Source of the DNA: Gramella sp. AN32
Lineage (GTDB): Bacteria > Bacteroidota > Bacteroidia > Flavobacteriales > Flavobacteriaceae
DNA length: 64,000 nucleotides
Direction of reading: 5' to 3'
Assembly: GCF_023718305.1 (NCBI RefSeq)
Contig: NZ_QEYO01000002.1
Location: 1 to 64,000 of the forward strand
The notes under the pieces were generated by a model. The model had not been told where the DNA came from and made no database searches. It worked only from the letters and a program-made list of their open reading frames with translations. Shown here piece after piece: positions 51,801 through 59,929 of the stretch (position 1 is the stretch's first letter; every line of letters starts with the position of its first letter). Position numbers and translations under genes: made by a program.

Positions 51801-52009
51801 TGACCTCATTCGCCTTTATTCTTGGATTGATGCCGTTGGTACTGGCAAGCGGAGTTGGTGCTGCAGGAAACCGGTCTATAGGTACCGGTGCAGCGGGAGG
51901 CCTTTTGATAGGGACTATCATTGGAGTTTTTGTGATCCCTATTTTATTTATCCTTTTCCAATGGTTACAGGAAAAAGTTAGCAGGAAACCGCAAGCAATT
52001 GAAGAATAA
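48884..52009 (+). CDS. RND multidrug efflux pump, HAE1/AcrB-like
   Basis: 1041 residues, full-length. Two repeated halves of six helices with large periplasmic loops. LKTFIERPVLSTVVSIIIVI starts it, and motif D-D near ALVLAIGIVVDDAIVVVEAV carries the proton-relay aspartates. The later half has ALIMLLGLLAKNAILIVEFA, as in AcrB. It drives export of hydrophobic compounds using the proton gradient. Transcribed with the upstream adaptor and downstream outer-membrane factor. Confidence 0.96.
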   Translation: MLKTFIERPVLSTVVSIIIVILGILGLMGLPITQYPDIAPPTISVSTSYPGANAETVLESVIIPIEEQINGVEGMTYLTSTATNNGTAEITVYFDQNVDPDIAAVNVQNRVARANPLLPQEVKQTGVTTQKQQTSALMFLSFYSTNENYDDTFIQNYLKINVIPELQRVNGVGNVNVFGGKDYAMRIWIQPEKLAAYNLIPSDVTSALREQSLEAAAGSLGENNGEAFSYVIKYSGRYRTEDQYSNIVIKALGNGEYLRLKDVAKIELDAQSYSGGSTTNGYPAVNMGIFQTKGSNARDIITTIEQRLNEIEQELPDGIEIYIPYNTNNFLNASINKVVHTLIEAFILVFLVVFIFLQDFRSTLIPAIAVPVSIIGTFFFLNLFGYSINLLTLFALVLAIGIVVDDAIVVVEAVHSKIDEGENDVKKATLDAMHEISGAIISITLVMAAVFVPVTFVQGPTGVFYEQFGVTLIVAIFISAVNALTLSPALCALFLKSHDEKSQQKGNFLQRFFNAFNRGFTATVNRYGRSVGYLYKNKWMTGAILILALGGIWWASTSVPTGFVPDEDRGIIFVNTELPAGSSVDRTHEVQMQLYKKVIQIPGVEGMSVIDGRSLISGAGSNYGLGFIKLNNWDDREDDQSVEEITRKLFGIAATIPEANIIFFSPPSIPGFGNSGGFEVNLLDRSGGSFSELNDANQEFIQKLTQRPEIQYAQSSFNTNYPQYEIDLNIPLAKEKGVTVSQIFSTLQGYIGGVYAADFTRFGKQYRVYIQALPQDRAVESDLNKLYVRTSSDEMTPITQFVSLKRVYGPQSVTRFNLFNSAKLTGAVNPGFSTGDVIGAVEEVSATLPEQYDIAYSGLTREEVNAGDQTTTIFLLSILFVYFLLAAQYESYLLPLAVLISLPLGVFGAYITTKFAGLQNNIYFQIALIMLLGLLAKNAILIVEFALQRRHQGESIVDAAIHGAKARLRPILMTSFAFILGLMPLVLASGVGAAGNRSIGTGAAGGLLIGTIIGVFVIPILFILFQWLQEKVSRKPQAIEE

Positions 52010-52027
52010 TTAAAGAAACTGATTACA

Positions 52028-53455
52028 ATGAAACGAATACTAAATATAAAATTTGTTGTTGCAGGATTGGCTTTAATGAGTCTTCAGGCCTGTTTTGTGG
52101 CGAAAGATTATGAACAGCCGGTAGTTGTAAAAAAGGATTCTTATCGAACCGATCATATTTCTACAGACACGCTCAACATGGCAAATGTTTCCTGGAAAGA
52201 ACTTTTTACAGATCATGTTCTCCAGGAATATATTACGGAAGGACTTGAAAATAATATTGATATCCGAGTGGCTATTCAGCAGGTTATTGCTGCCGAAGCT
52301 TATGTAAAACAGGGAAAAGCAGGTTATTTACCTACAATTTCCGGCAATGGAAGGTTTACCCGAAGCTATTTTTCAAAAAATGGCCAGTTGGGATTACAAC
52401 TTGGAAATTCAGGAAATAGTTCGGCTATTGGTAATTATATAGATCTTTATGAAGTGTCTACGAACCTATCCTGGGAGGCTGATATCTGGGGAAAAATTAG
52501 AAGTCAGAAACGGGCTTTTGATGCCGGTTATTTACAAAGTCTTGCCGCACACCAGGCAGTAAAAACCAGACTTATCGCTGATATTGCTTCGACTTACTAT
52601 CAATTATTGGCGCTGGATGAACAGGTTAGAATTACTCAAGAAAGCATTGAAACCCGTGCGAATAGCCTGGAAACTACGGCAGCCTTAAAAGAGGCGGGAA
52701 ATGTTACCGAAGTTGCTGTGAAACAAACCGAAGCCCAGCTTTATAACGCTCAGGGAATTTTAATAGATCTCAAAAACCAGCGTCGTATCCTCGAAAATTC
52801 GCTATCTATTTTGTTAGGTGAAGCACCTATGCAAATCCAACGCACAGATCTTGAGGCTCAGGAAATTACCACAGAACTAAATATTGGTGTTCCTATGCAA
52901 TTATTAAGAAATCGGCCAGATGTGATCGCTGCTGAATATGATGTGGTGAATGCCTTTGAGCTCACCAATGTGGCCAGAAGTAACTTTTATCCTTCACTCA
53001 CACTTTCCGCAACCGGTGGATTACAGGCATTGGATGCTTCCACATTATTTGATACCAATTCGTTATTTGCCACCTTAATTGGCGGAATTGCGCAACCTAT
53101 TTTAAATGGAAGAAGGATTAGAACCGAATTTGAAGTTTCCGGGGCGCAGCAGGAACAGGCAAGATTGAATTTTAGAAGAGCAATTATTACAGCTTCCAAA
53201 GAAGTTTCAGATGCTTTGTATTCTTACGAGGCAGCTTCAGAAAAAATAGAGGTAAAACAAAAAGAATTTGAAGCATACAGCCTGGCTACAAATTATTCCG
53301 AAGAACTTTTAAATAATGGTCTGGCAAATTACCTTGAGGTACTTACCGCGCAACAGAATGCACTGAATTCAAGGTTAGACCTTACGAATGCCCGCTATAA
53401 CCAGTTAAAGTCTATCGTGGATCTTTACGAAGCCCTAGGCGGTGGCTGGAAATAG
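52028..53455 (+). CDS. RND outer-membrane factor (NodT/OprM-like lipoprotein)
   Basis: 475 residues. SPII signal with lipobox LQAC and the family opening KDYEQPVV. The TolC-like coiled-coil repeats include VSTNLSWEADIWGKIRSQKR and LLRNRPDVIAAEYDVVNAFE. It forms the outer-membrane channel of the tripartite pump. It starts 18 nt after the pump stop and ends with a strong terminator, closing the four-gene operon. Confidence 0.94.
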   Translation: MKRILNIKFVVAGLALMSLQACFVAKDYEQPVVVKKDSYRTDHISTDTLNMANVSWKELFTDHVLQEYITEGLENNIDIRVAIQQVIAAEAYVKQGKAGYLPTISGNGRFTRSYFSKNGQLGLQLGNSGNSSAIGNYIDLYEVSTNLSWEADIWGKIRSQKRAFDAGYLQSLAAHQAVKTRLIADIASTYYQLLALDEQVRITQESIETRANSLETTAALKEAGNVTEVAVKQTEAQLYNAQGILIDLKNQRRILENSLSILLGEAPMQIQRTDLEAQEITTELNIGVPMQLLRNRPDVIAAEYDVVNAFELTNVARSNFYPSLTLSATGGLQALDASTLFDTNSLFATLIGGIAQPILNGRRIRTEFEVSGAQQEQARLNFRRAIITASKEVSDALYSYEAASEKIEVKQKEFEAYSLATNYSEELLNNGLANYLEVLTAQQNALNSRLDLTNARYNQLKSIVDLYEALGGGWK

Positions 53456-53488
53456 CTATTCTTAGTTTTTAGTTAGTTGTTGGTTAGG

Positions 53489-53528
53489 ATCGGCCCTGAA
53501 AAAATAAACTTTCAGGGCTGATTTTTTT
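53489..53528 (+). terminator. Terminator of the RND efflux operon
   Basis: ATCGGCCCTGAAA and TTTCAGGGCTGAT pair with one G-U, around an 8-nt loop, followed by a T-run. Confidence 0.9.
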
Positions 53529-53593
53529 AAAGTTTTCTTCGGAAAAAATGCCTGCTAATTTTCTAATTTTATTCAGAAGTAAATAAAAATATC

Positions 53594-53893
53594 ATGAAAA
53601 GTAATTTCAGTAAGATCCTAGATAGTGAAATACCTGTTCTAATTGATTTTTATGCCGACTGGTGTGGGCCCTGTAAAATGCTCGCCCCAATTTTAAAAGA
53701 AGTCAAGGAGGAACTGGGAGAAAAAGTGAAAATTGTAAAGATCGATGTGGACAAAAATCAGGAATTAGCTTCCAAATATCAGGTTCGGGGCGTACCAACC
53801 ATGATCCTTTTTAAAAAAGGAGAACAAAAGTGGAGACAATCCGGGGTTTTATCAAAAGAGGAGATTAAAAAGAAAATCTCCGCTTTACATTAA
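53594..53893 (+). CDS. trxA: Thioredoxin
   Basis: 99 residues, no signal peptide. Active site WCGPCK, and the cis-proline motif VRGVPTMILF. It donates electrons to cytoplasmic disulfide substrates with thioredoxin reductase. The gene follows the efflux operon terminator but has its own AT-rich upstream sequence, so it is a separate unit. Slightly short compared with E. coli TrxA (109) at the N-terminus, which is usual in this phylum. Confidence 0.95.
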   Translation: MKSNFSKILDSEIPVLIDFYADWCGPCKMLAPILKEVKEELGEKVKIVKIDVDKNQELASKYQVRGVPTMILFKKGEQKWRQSGVLSKEEIKKKISALH

Positions 53894-53984
53894 CTAAAGG
53901 TCTTTTAATGCGGGAACTTTAAAATCGTTTTTCTTTTTCATTCCCCCAATACTTTAAATGCGGTAATCCAGACATGTGTATAAA

Positions 53985-54527
53985 TTAATTTAGTTTACCT
54001 CCTTTTGCTGCCCACCAGGGATGTACCTCTACCACCAATCTTCCTGCTTTCACGGCGGGATCCATATTTGCCAGGCTATCTGCTTCTTTTTGAGTAGAAG
54101 TGTTGAAAACAACGATCCCTTTAATCTCCCCATTATCTCCCATAGGCCCGGTTAAACTGGTGTAGCCATCTTCATAAAGTTTCTGTAAATGAGCCATATG
54201 TTTCTCCTGAATACTTGCCGCTTCCAATGAATCCTGTCTTCTATTAGGACCTTCCTTCAGAAAAACCATATAATATTCCTGCATTAAATAGGTTGTATCA
54301 CCTTCCTTATAACTAAAAGTATTATAACCTTCGTCTTTCAGTTTTTTCTCAACAGCAGCAATATCAATTTTCGGTTCTTTCAGTTTTTTAAGTGAATCTT
54401 TCCGTTCAACTTCTTTTGCGGCGGTTACTAATTCATTTTCTTTTTTTGGATATTTTCTTGGCGGGGGGACTTCTAGGCAAGAAGTCATCAAACCCACAAA
54501 AATTATAAGTATTAGAAGTTTTTTCAT
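53985..54527 (-). CDS. Lipoprotein with YciI-like domain
   Basis: 180 residues. SPII signal (LMTSC, cysteine near 17) and a charged linker of about 70 residues. The C-terminal domain at about 80-175 (YYMVFLKEGPNRRQDSLEA, then KHMAHLQKLYEDGYTSLTGP and GIVVFNTSTQKEADSLANM) matches the YCII dimeric alpha-beta-barrel family. The histidine-aspartate pair typical of YciI is partly kept. Activity unknown. Third gene of an operon after the oxidoreductase and CYTH genes, five nt after the CYTH stop. Confidence 0.78.
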   Translation of the reverse strand: MKKLLILIIFVGLMTSCLEVPPPRKYPKKENELVTAAKEVERKDSLKKLKEPKIDIAAVEKKLKDEGYNTFSYKEGDTTYLMQEYYMVFLKEGPNRRQDSLEAASIQEKHMAHLQKLYEDGYTSLTGPMGDNGEIKGIVVFNTSTQKEADSLANMDPAVKAGRLVVEVHPWWAAKGGKLN

Positions 54528-54531
54528 GATT

Positions 54532-54996
54532 TTATATTTTTATGGACCGCTTTATTAAATTAGAATTATAGTAGTCAGGATCGCCGGTAACTTCTTTCCC
54601 TAACCAATCAAACTTTTTAAAAGAATCATCCTCTTTCTTTAGTTCAATTTCAGCAATAGTAAGTCCTTTCAAATTTCCTAAAAATTCATCTACTTCATAA
54701 AACAGTTCTTCTAATGGTATGATATAACGATATTTTTCAATTGCACCTGGTTCACAAAGTTCCAACAGTTCTTTGGCATCTTCTACGGGAATTTCCTTTT
54801 CCCATTCAAACCTGGATAAGCCACTGGCACTGGATTTTCCTTTTATAGTAATAAATGCTTTATCGCCGGCAATACGAATCCTGGTCGTCCTTTCCGGATG
54901 CGTATTGAGGTAAGCCTGGACAAAATAGGTTTTTTTTACGGCCAGTTTTTTATAATCTTCGTTTTCTACCAGAAATTTTCTTTCAATCTCTATCAT
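54532..54996 (-). CDS. CYTH-domain protein (triphosphate tunnel family)
   Basis: 154 residues. The EIERKFLV motif at the N-terminus (ExExK) is the CYTH signature, followed by TRIRIAGDKAFITIKGKSS and EVDEFLGNLKGLTIAEIELK. Members hydrolyse inorganic triphosphate or act as adenylate cyclases; the short bacterial form is most often a triphosphatase. The ATG overlaps the TGA of the oxidoreductase gene (ATGA). Confidence 0.9.
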   Translation of the reverse strand: MIEIERKFLVENEDYKKLAVKKTYFVQAYLNTHPERTTRIRIAGDKAFITIKGKSSASGLSRFEWEKEIPVEDAKELLELCEPGAIEKYRYIIPLEELFYEVDEFLGNLKGLTIAEIELKKEDDSFKKFDWLGKEVTGDPDYYNSNLIKRSIKI

Positions 54997-55658
54997 GGAT
55001 GATTTCCTAACTCTTTGATGGTATCGCTTTCAATAGTTCCGCTTTTATAATCATTATTGGCCAGCCAAAGCATTGCTGAAGCTATAGCAGCGGGATGAAT
55101 ACTCTTATATTTCTTTAATTTTCCGAAAAGGAGATTATCAAAAACACCCATCACTTTTTTCCATGCACTTTCAAATGGCCGTTTTTCCTGTCTTTTTCCA
55201 CCAATTAATGAAGGTTGAAGGATATAAGTATTTTTAATTTGTTGCTCCATCACCGCACCTTCCATTTCCCCTTTCACGCGATTATAAAAAAAAGTACTTT
55301 TTTGATCTGCTCCCAATGCCGAAATAACTAAAAAAGTATGGATCCCATTTAACTTACAAAGCTTAGCGGCAGTCGCCGGAATCCCAAAATCGACCTTTCT
55401 GTAAATTTCCTTATCCGGCGTTTTCTTTTGAGTACTCCCAATACAGCAATAAACCTCATCGGCTTTAAATAATTCTGAAAGGCTTTCCATTTCGAAAAGA
55501 TCAATCAAATATTCTTCAATTTTTGGATGGCTTTTTTCAACTTTATGGCGATTAAAAAGCTTTACTTTTTGGTAGCGATCATCTTCCAGAAGTTTGTCCA
55601 GCAAAATTCCTCCGGTTAATCCGGTTGCTCCAAGAACGATCGCTGTTTTCTGACTCAT
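54993..55658 (-). CDS. NAD(P)H-binding oxidoreductase (atypical SDR, HTATIP2-like)
   Basis: 221 residues from ATG 55658, preferred because the longer frame starts at a TTG inside the promoter box. Rossmann loop GATGLTGGILLDKLL, then FLVISALGADQKSTFFYNRV (Ser and Tyr of an atypical SDR), as in HTATIP2-like proteins. The substrate is unknown. A TAtcTTTG box lies 22 nt upstream. First gene of the operon with CYTH and YciI-like genes. Confidence 0.88.
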   Translation of the reverse strand: MSQKTAIVLGATGLTGGILLDKLLEDDRYQKVKLFNRHKVEKSHPKIEEYLIDLFEMESLSELFKADEVYCCIGSTQKKTPDKEIYRKVDFGIPATAAKLCKLNGIHTFLVISALGADQKSTFFYNRVKGEMEGAVMEQQIKNTYILQPSLIGGKRQEKRPFESAWKKVMGVFDNLLFGKLKKYKSIHPAAIASAMLWLANNDYKSGTIESDTIKELGNHP

Positions 55659-55679
55659 TTTAGTTTCTAATCTTCCTAT

Positions 55680-55687
55680 CAAAGATA
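55680..55687 (-). promoter_or_regulatory. -7 box of the oxidoreductase-CYTH operon (TAtcTTTG)
   Basis: On the minus strand TATCTTTG (55687-55680) precedes ATG 55658 by 21 nt. It overlaps the TTG at 55682 that opens the longer frame, which settles the start. Confidence 0.6.
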
Positions 55688-55781
55688 AGTTTTAAGTTTC
55701 AAAAAGAGGAATACTCATTGTCCAGAATCTTTTCTAAATTGCTTAGGCCAGCCCAATTCCAAGTTTACTTAAATTTACCAG

Positions 55782-56873
55782 GTGGAAAATCTCCGAAAGA
55801 TCATACATATCGATATGGATGCATTTTATGCTTCCGTAGAACAACTCGATAATCCAGAATTGAGGGGAAAACCTGTTGCCGTTGGTGGCAGTTCACAACG
55901 AGGTGTGGTAAGCGCGGCAAGTTATGAGGCGCGTAAATTTGGGGTGCGCAGCGCCATGAGTAGTGTGATGGCCAAGAGAAATTGTCCTGATCTTATTTTT
56001 GTAAAATCGAATTTTAAACGTTACCAGGAAGTTTCCGGGCAAATCCGGGAAATCTTTCACCAATATACAGATCTGGTGGAGCCACTTTCCCTGGACGAAG
56101 CTTATCTGGATGTTACTGAAAACAAGAAAGGAAACCCCAGTGCGACCTTAATCGCCAAAGAAATTCGGAATAAAATCAAAGAAAAAACCGGTTTGAACGC
56201 TTCCGCAGGAATTTCGATCAATAAATTTATCGCCAAGGTTGCCAGTGATATCAATAAACCTAACGGACAAAAAACGGTGCCACCGGAAGAGGTAATCGAA
56301 TTTCTGGAAGATCTGGATATTCGAAAATTTTATGGCGTGGGAAAAGTAACCGCCGAAAAAATGTACCGTTTGGGAATTTTTTCAGGTAAAGATCTAAAAG
56401 AGAAATCTGAAGAATATCTCACCAAAAATTTTGGTAAAAGCGGGGGTTATTTTTATCATGTGGTACGCGGGATCCATCATAGCGAGGTAAAACCACACCG
56501 AATCAGAAAATCACTGGGTGCCGAAAGGACTTTCAATGAAAATATTTCTTCGGAAATTTTTATGCTGGAGCGTCTGGAAAATATTGCGGAAGAAATAGAG
56601 CGCAGATTAAAAAAAAGCGACGTGGCCGGAAAAACCGTAACCCTAAAAATAAAATACAGCGATTTCACCCTGCAAACCCGGAGTAAAACCATTGGTTATT
56701 TTATTGCCAGCAAGGAATTGATCCTTGAAATTGCCAAAGATCTGCTTTATCAGGAAAAGATGAAGAATTCGGTTAGGCTATTAGGGATTACGCTTTCAAA
56801 CCTAAATACTGATAAAAACGAAGATAAAGAGGAGAAAAAGGAAATTTCAGTGCAACTGAAATTCAAGTTCTAA
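55782..56873 (+). CDS. dinB: DNA polymerase IV
   Basis: 363 residues from GTG 55782. Y-family catalytic residues appear in IIHIDMDAFYASVEQ and PLSLDEAYLDVT; the little-finger domain follows with RKSLGAERTFNEN. It carries out error-prone translesion synthesis. The GTG is preferred because the product then begins two residues before the KIIHIDMDAFY core in the usual way. A small membrane protein gene follows, inside a probable operon. Confidence 0.95.
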   Translation: MENLRKIIHIDMDAFYASVEQLDNPELRGKPVAVGGSSQRGVVSAASYEARKFGVRSAMSSVMAKRNCPDLIFVKSNFKRYQEVSGQIREIFHQYTDLVEPLSLDEAYLDVTENKKGNPSATLIAKEIRNKIKEKTGLNASAGISINKFIAKVASDINKPNGQKTVPPEEVIEFLEDLDIRKFYGVGKVTAEKMYRLGIFSGKDLKEKSEEYLTKNFGKSGGYFYHVVRGIHHSEVKPHRIRKSLGAERTFNENISSEIFMLERLENIAEEIERRLKKSDVAGKTVTLKIKYSDFTLQTRSKTIGYFIASKELILEIAKDLLYQEKMKNSVRLLGITLSNLNTDKNEDKEEKKEISVQLKFKF

Positions 56874-56907
56874 TTTGAATTCTCTTCTTAAAACCTTAAT
56901 TTTCTGC

Positions 56908-57126
56908 ATGAATTTTTACGAGGAGATTTTAAAAGGGTGTATACTTTTCTTCACGATCGGGATATTACTGGAAATTATTACCGATTTTTATACCACTAGT
57001 TTCGTAGAAATAAGTATCGCAGACCTAGTCGAACTTTTAATTACAGGAGTTTTGGTTTCCATCTTTATAGTCCCACTTTCCTTTAGATGGAAAAAATATT
57101 ATGAAAATAAAAAGCCGCAAAAATAA
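56908..57126 (+). CDS. Small membrane protein downstream of dinB
   Basis: 72 residues from ATG 56908, or 83 from TTG 56875 one base after the dinB stop. Two membrane helices (YEEILKGCILFFTIGILLEI, and LLITGVLVSIFIVPL) and a basic tail RWKKYYENKKPQK. No family recognised. Its stop codon lies inside the following hairpin. Confidence 0.55.
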   Translation: MNFYEEILKGCILFFTIGILLEIITDFYTTSFVEISIADLVELLITGVLVSIFIVPLSFRWKKYYENKKPQK

Positions 57127-57140
57127 ATTTGCGGCTTTTA
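57110..57140. terminator. Bidirectional terminator between dinB operon and pyk
   Basis: AAAAGCCGCAAA (57110-57121) and TTTGCGGCTTTT (57128-57139) pair with a six-base loop. It serves the convergent dinB and pyk transcripts. Confidence 0.9.
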
Positions 57141-57163
57141 TGAAACTTTGATAATAAACTTCT

Positions 57164-58594
57164 TTATTCTATTTCAGAAACTCTTAGTGTATTTACCATT
57201 CCTTTTGCGGTAATAGGCATAGCGGCCAGGTTAATGGCAAAATCACCTGTTTCTACAAACTTGTATTTCTTAGCCATTTCATTGATATCTTCGATAGTTT
57301 CATCGGTACTCACAAATTTATCATAGAAAAATGCCTTTACACCCCAAAGCAGGCTTAACTGATTCAAAATTCTGTGGTTTGAAGTGAAAACGAGAATATG
57401 GGCTTCCGGTCTCCAGGCAGAAATTTGAAAAGCGGTATAGCCACTATTAGTAAGAGTGCAAATTGCTTTAGCTTTAATTTCATTGGCCATATGGGCTGCA
57501 TGAAAACAAACCGCTTTGGTGATATACCTTTTTGTACGCACGTGTGGCGGTTCATGCGGAACTTTAATAAGTGGGGAATTTTCAACCGTTTGCAGGATCT
57601 GGGTCATTTTCTGAATAACCTGAACCGGATACTGTCCTACAGAAGTTTCACCACTTAACATCACCGCATCTGCGCCATCCATCACTGAATTTGCTACGTC
57701 ATTCACCTCAGCTCTGGTGGGAGTTAGGCTGGTGATCATGGTTTCCATCATTTGTGTGGCAATAATTACCGGAATTCTCGCCTTTTTGGCTGTAAGCACA
57801 AGTTTCTTCTGAATAAGCGGTACTTCCTGAGCCGGAATCTCCACCCCAAGATCTCCACGGGCAACCATGAGTCCGTCGCAATAAGCTACAATTTTATCAA
57901 TATTGGCAACCCCTTCAGGTTTCTCAATTTTGGCAATTATCGGTATTTTATATTTAGAATGTTGTTTAATAAGGTTTTGAAGTTCAATAAGGTCTTCCGC
58001 ATGTCTAACAAAAGAAAGTGCCATCCAGTCTACTTCAATTTCACAGGCAAAAATCGCATCCTTTATATCCTTTTCAGTTAAAGCCGGGAGCGATATTTTT
58101 GTATTGGGGAGGTTTACACCTTTTTTGGATTTTAAAGGACCACCCTGAATTACTTTTGTTTTAACCTCATTCGTTTTATTGGTGCTTACCACCTCAAACA
58201 TTAGTTTCCCATCATCGAGTAGAATTCTTTCCCCCGCCTTTACGTCCTGAGGGAAAGTATCGTAATTCATATACACTCTTTTGGAAGTCCCTTTGAAAGC
58301 TTCTCCCGTTACAAAAATGATCTCATCACCTTCGTGTACCACAACTTCTTCTTTCATCACCCCAACCCTTAGCTTAGGACCTTGTAAATCTCCAAGTATA
58401 GCAGCGTTAAAGCCTTCTTCTTCATTAAGTTCACGTATCATCTTCACGCGTTCTTTTACATCATCGTAATTAGCATGGGAAAAATTGACCCTAAAGACGT
58501 TAACACCCTCCTGAAGCATTCTTCTAAGGGTTTCTTTACTACTGGTAGCAGGGCCCAGCGTGGCAACTATTTTTGTCTTTTTGTTGGTTGGCAT
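57164..58594 (-). CDS. pyk: Pyruvate kinase
   Basis: 476 residues, full length. KIVATLGPATSSKETLRRML opens it, the catalytic Lys lies in IPIIAKIEKPEGVANIDKIV, and the MVARGDLGVEIPAQEVPLIQ and IATQMMETM motifs follow. It converts phosphoenolpyruvate and ADP to pyruvate and ATP. It follows directly (no gap) an IPExxxVDY gene, an arrangement kept in this family of bacteria. Confidence 0.97.
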   Translation of the reverse strand: MPTNKKTKIVATLGPATSSKETLRRMLQEGVNVFRVNFSHANYDDVKERVKMIRELNEEEGFNAAILGDLQGPKLRVGVMKEEVVVHEGDEIIFVTGEAFKGTSKRVYMNYDTFPQDVKAGERILLDDGKLMFEVVSTNKTNEVKTKVIQGGPLKSKKGVNLPNTKISLPALTEKDIKDAIFACEIEVDWMALSFVRHAEDLIELQNLIKQHSKYKIPIIAKIEKPEGVANIDKIVAYCDGLMVARGDLGVEIPAQEVPLIQKKLVLTAKKARIPVIIATQMMETMITSLTPTRAEVNDVANSVMDGADAVMLSGETSVGQYPVQVIQKMTQILQTVENSPLIKVPHEPPHVRTKRYITKAVCFHAAHMANEIKAKAICTLTNSGYTAFQISAWRPEAHILVFTSNHRILNQLSLLWGVKAFFYDKFVSTDETIEDINEMAKKYKFVETGDFAINLAAMPITAKGMVNTLRVSEIE

Positions 58595-59080
58595 TTATTC
58601 GAAAATTAAGTTTTGTTTGGATTTTAATTCGTTAGCATCGAAGGCATAAGAAGCCTGTACTTGTGGAATCTGTCCAATTTTTGTTAGTATTTTTACGAAC
58701 TCCTTTCTAGGTAATTCTTCACTTATTTTTAAAAAATAGTCAACTTTCTTGCGTTCAGGAATTAAATAAACTTGCTGAGGTCTTATTTCTTCCTCAGAAA
58801 ATAATGACCCTGAACTAAGAATTTTTTTAGGTTCTCCCTTGAATTTATTTGCGACTAGATGAAGACTAAAGTAAGCGTTTGGTTCTTTATATGAATATAG
58901 AGCATATATCGCTTCATAGTTAGCATGATTAAAATCTATATCATGTTCTTCCCTTGTCAGTTTTACATTCAGAAATTTATTTAAGAGATAAGCCATTTTA
59001 AAACTCTCCATAGAAGAGTAAATCCCTATTAAATAAAATTCTTCGTCCTCAACTTCCAGCAACATCTTATGCGATTGCAT
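58595..59080 (-). CDS. IPExxxVDY family protein
   Basis: 161 residues. The signature that names the family is present as YLIPERKKVDYFLKI. No signal or membrane segment; alpha/beta. Its role is unknown, but its stop directly precedes the pyruvate kinase ATG, and such pairs are common in Bacteroidota, suggesting a link with pyruvate kinase synthesis or activity. A near-consensus TAtcTTTA box lies upstream of its start. Confidence 0.88.
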   Translation of the reverse strand: MQSHKMLLEVEDEEFYLIGIYSSMESFKMAYLLNKFLNVKLTREEHDIDFNHANYEAIYALYSYKEPNAYFSLHLVANKFKGEPKKILSSGSLFSEEEIRPQQVYLIPERKKVDYFLKISEELPRKEFVKILTKIGQIPQVQASYAFDANELKSKQNLIFE

Positions 59081-59194
59081 AAACCCTTGACTTTAACGAT
59101 AAAGATACTATTTGATTAGGAAAATGGCGATATTGAGGGTGTAAATTTATTAATTATCTACGAAAACGTTATAGTTTACGTTAAAAATTCATTT

Positions 59195-59926
59195 TTATTG
59201 AATTTTATTTTGAAGTACATAATAAGCCCTTTTGGAAGCTTTTTCCTCTGCTTTCTTTTTTGAAGTAGCCCTCGCTTTGGCTACCACCCTATTATTGATC
59301 CTCAACTTAACCGCGAAATGCTTGAGTTCATCATTGCCGGTATCTTCATATATTTCATAATCAAATTCCTTTTTTTCCTTTTGACACCATTCAATAAGCA
59401 AACTCTTATAACTTATTACTTTTCCTTCCAGTTGCTCGATATCCACATACGGATCTATCACCCTTTCATAAATAAATTTGCGGCAATATTTATATCCTTT
59501 ATCAAGATAAATTGCGCCAATCAAAGCTTCAAAAAGATTCCCATGAATATTTACCCCAAATTGTTCCTTCGAAATATTGGTTTCTATATGATCTATCAAG
59601 TTAAGATCTTTTCCCAGTTCATTTAAATGCTTCCGGCTAACAACTTTTGAACGCATTTTGGTGAGATAACCTTCATTTCCACCTGGAACGGCTTTAAAAA
59701 GATGGGCTGCAACTACCGCGCTTAGCATGGCATCACCCAAAAATTCCAACCTTTCAAAATTTATGGCATGACCCTCTTTATCCTTTTTATTTAAAGATCG
59801 ATGGGTAAAAGCTTTTTTATAATGTTGAATGTTTTTTGGTTTAAAACCCAGAATTGGACTTAGCACATTAAAAAAATTCCCGTCCTGATTAGAACGAGAA
59901 TTTAGTATGTTTCGAATAACACTCAT
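59195..59926 (-). CDS. rnc: Ribonuclease III
   Basis: 243 residues. The signature ERLEFLGDAMLSAVVAAHL with catalytic acidic residues is intact, and the GNLFEALIGAIYLDKGY segment has the second site. A double-stranded RNA-binding domain follows from about 170 (SYKSLLIEWCQKEKKEFDYE). It cuts double-stranded rRNA precursors and mRNAs. Last gene of acpP-fabF-rnc, three nt after fabF. Confidence 0.97.
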   Translation of the reverse strand: MSVIRNILNSRSNQDGNFFNVLSPILGFKPKNIQHYKKAFTHRSLNKKDKEGHAINFERLEFLGDAMLSAVVAAHLFKAVPGGNEGYLTKMRSKVVSRKHLNELGKDLNLIDHIETNISKEQFGVNIHGNLFEALIGAIYLDKGYKYCRKFIYERVIDPYVDIEQLEGKVISYKSLLIEWCQKEKKEFDYEIYEDTGNDELKHFAVKLRINNRVVAKARATSKKKAEEKASKRAYYVLQNKIQ

Positions 59927-59929
59927 TAG

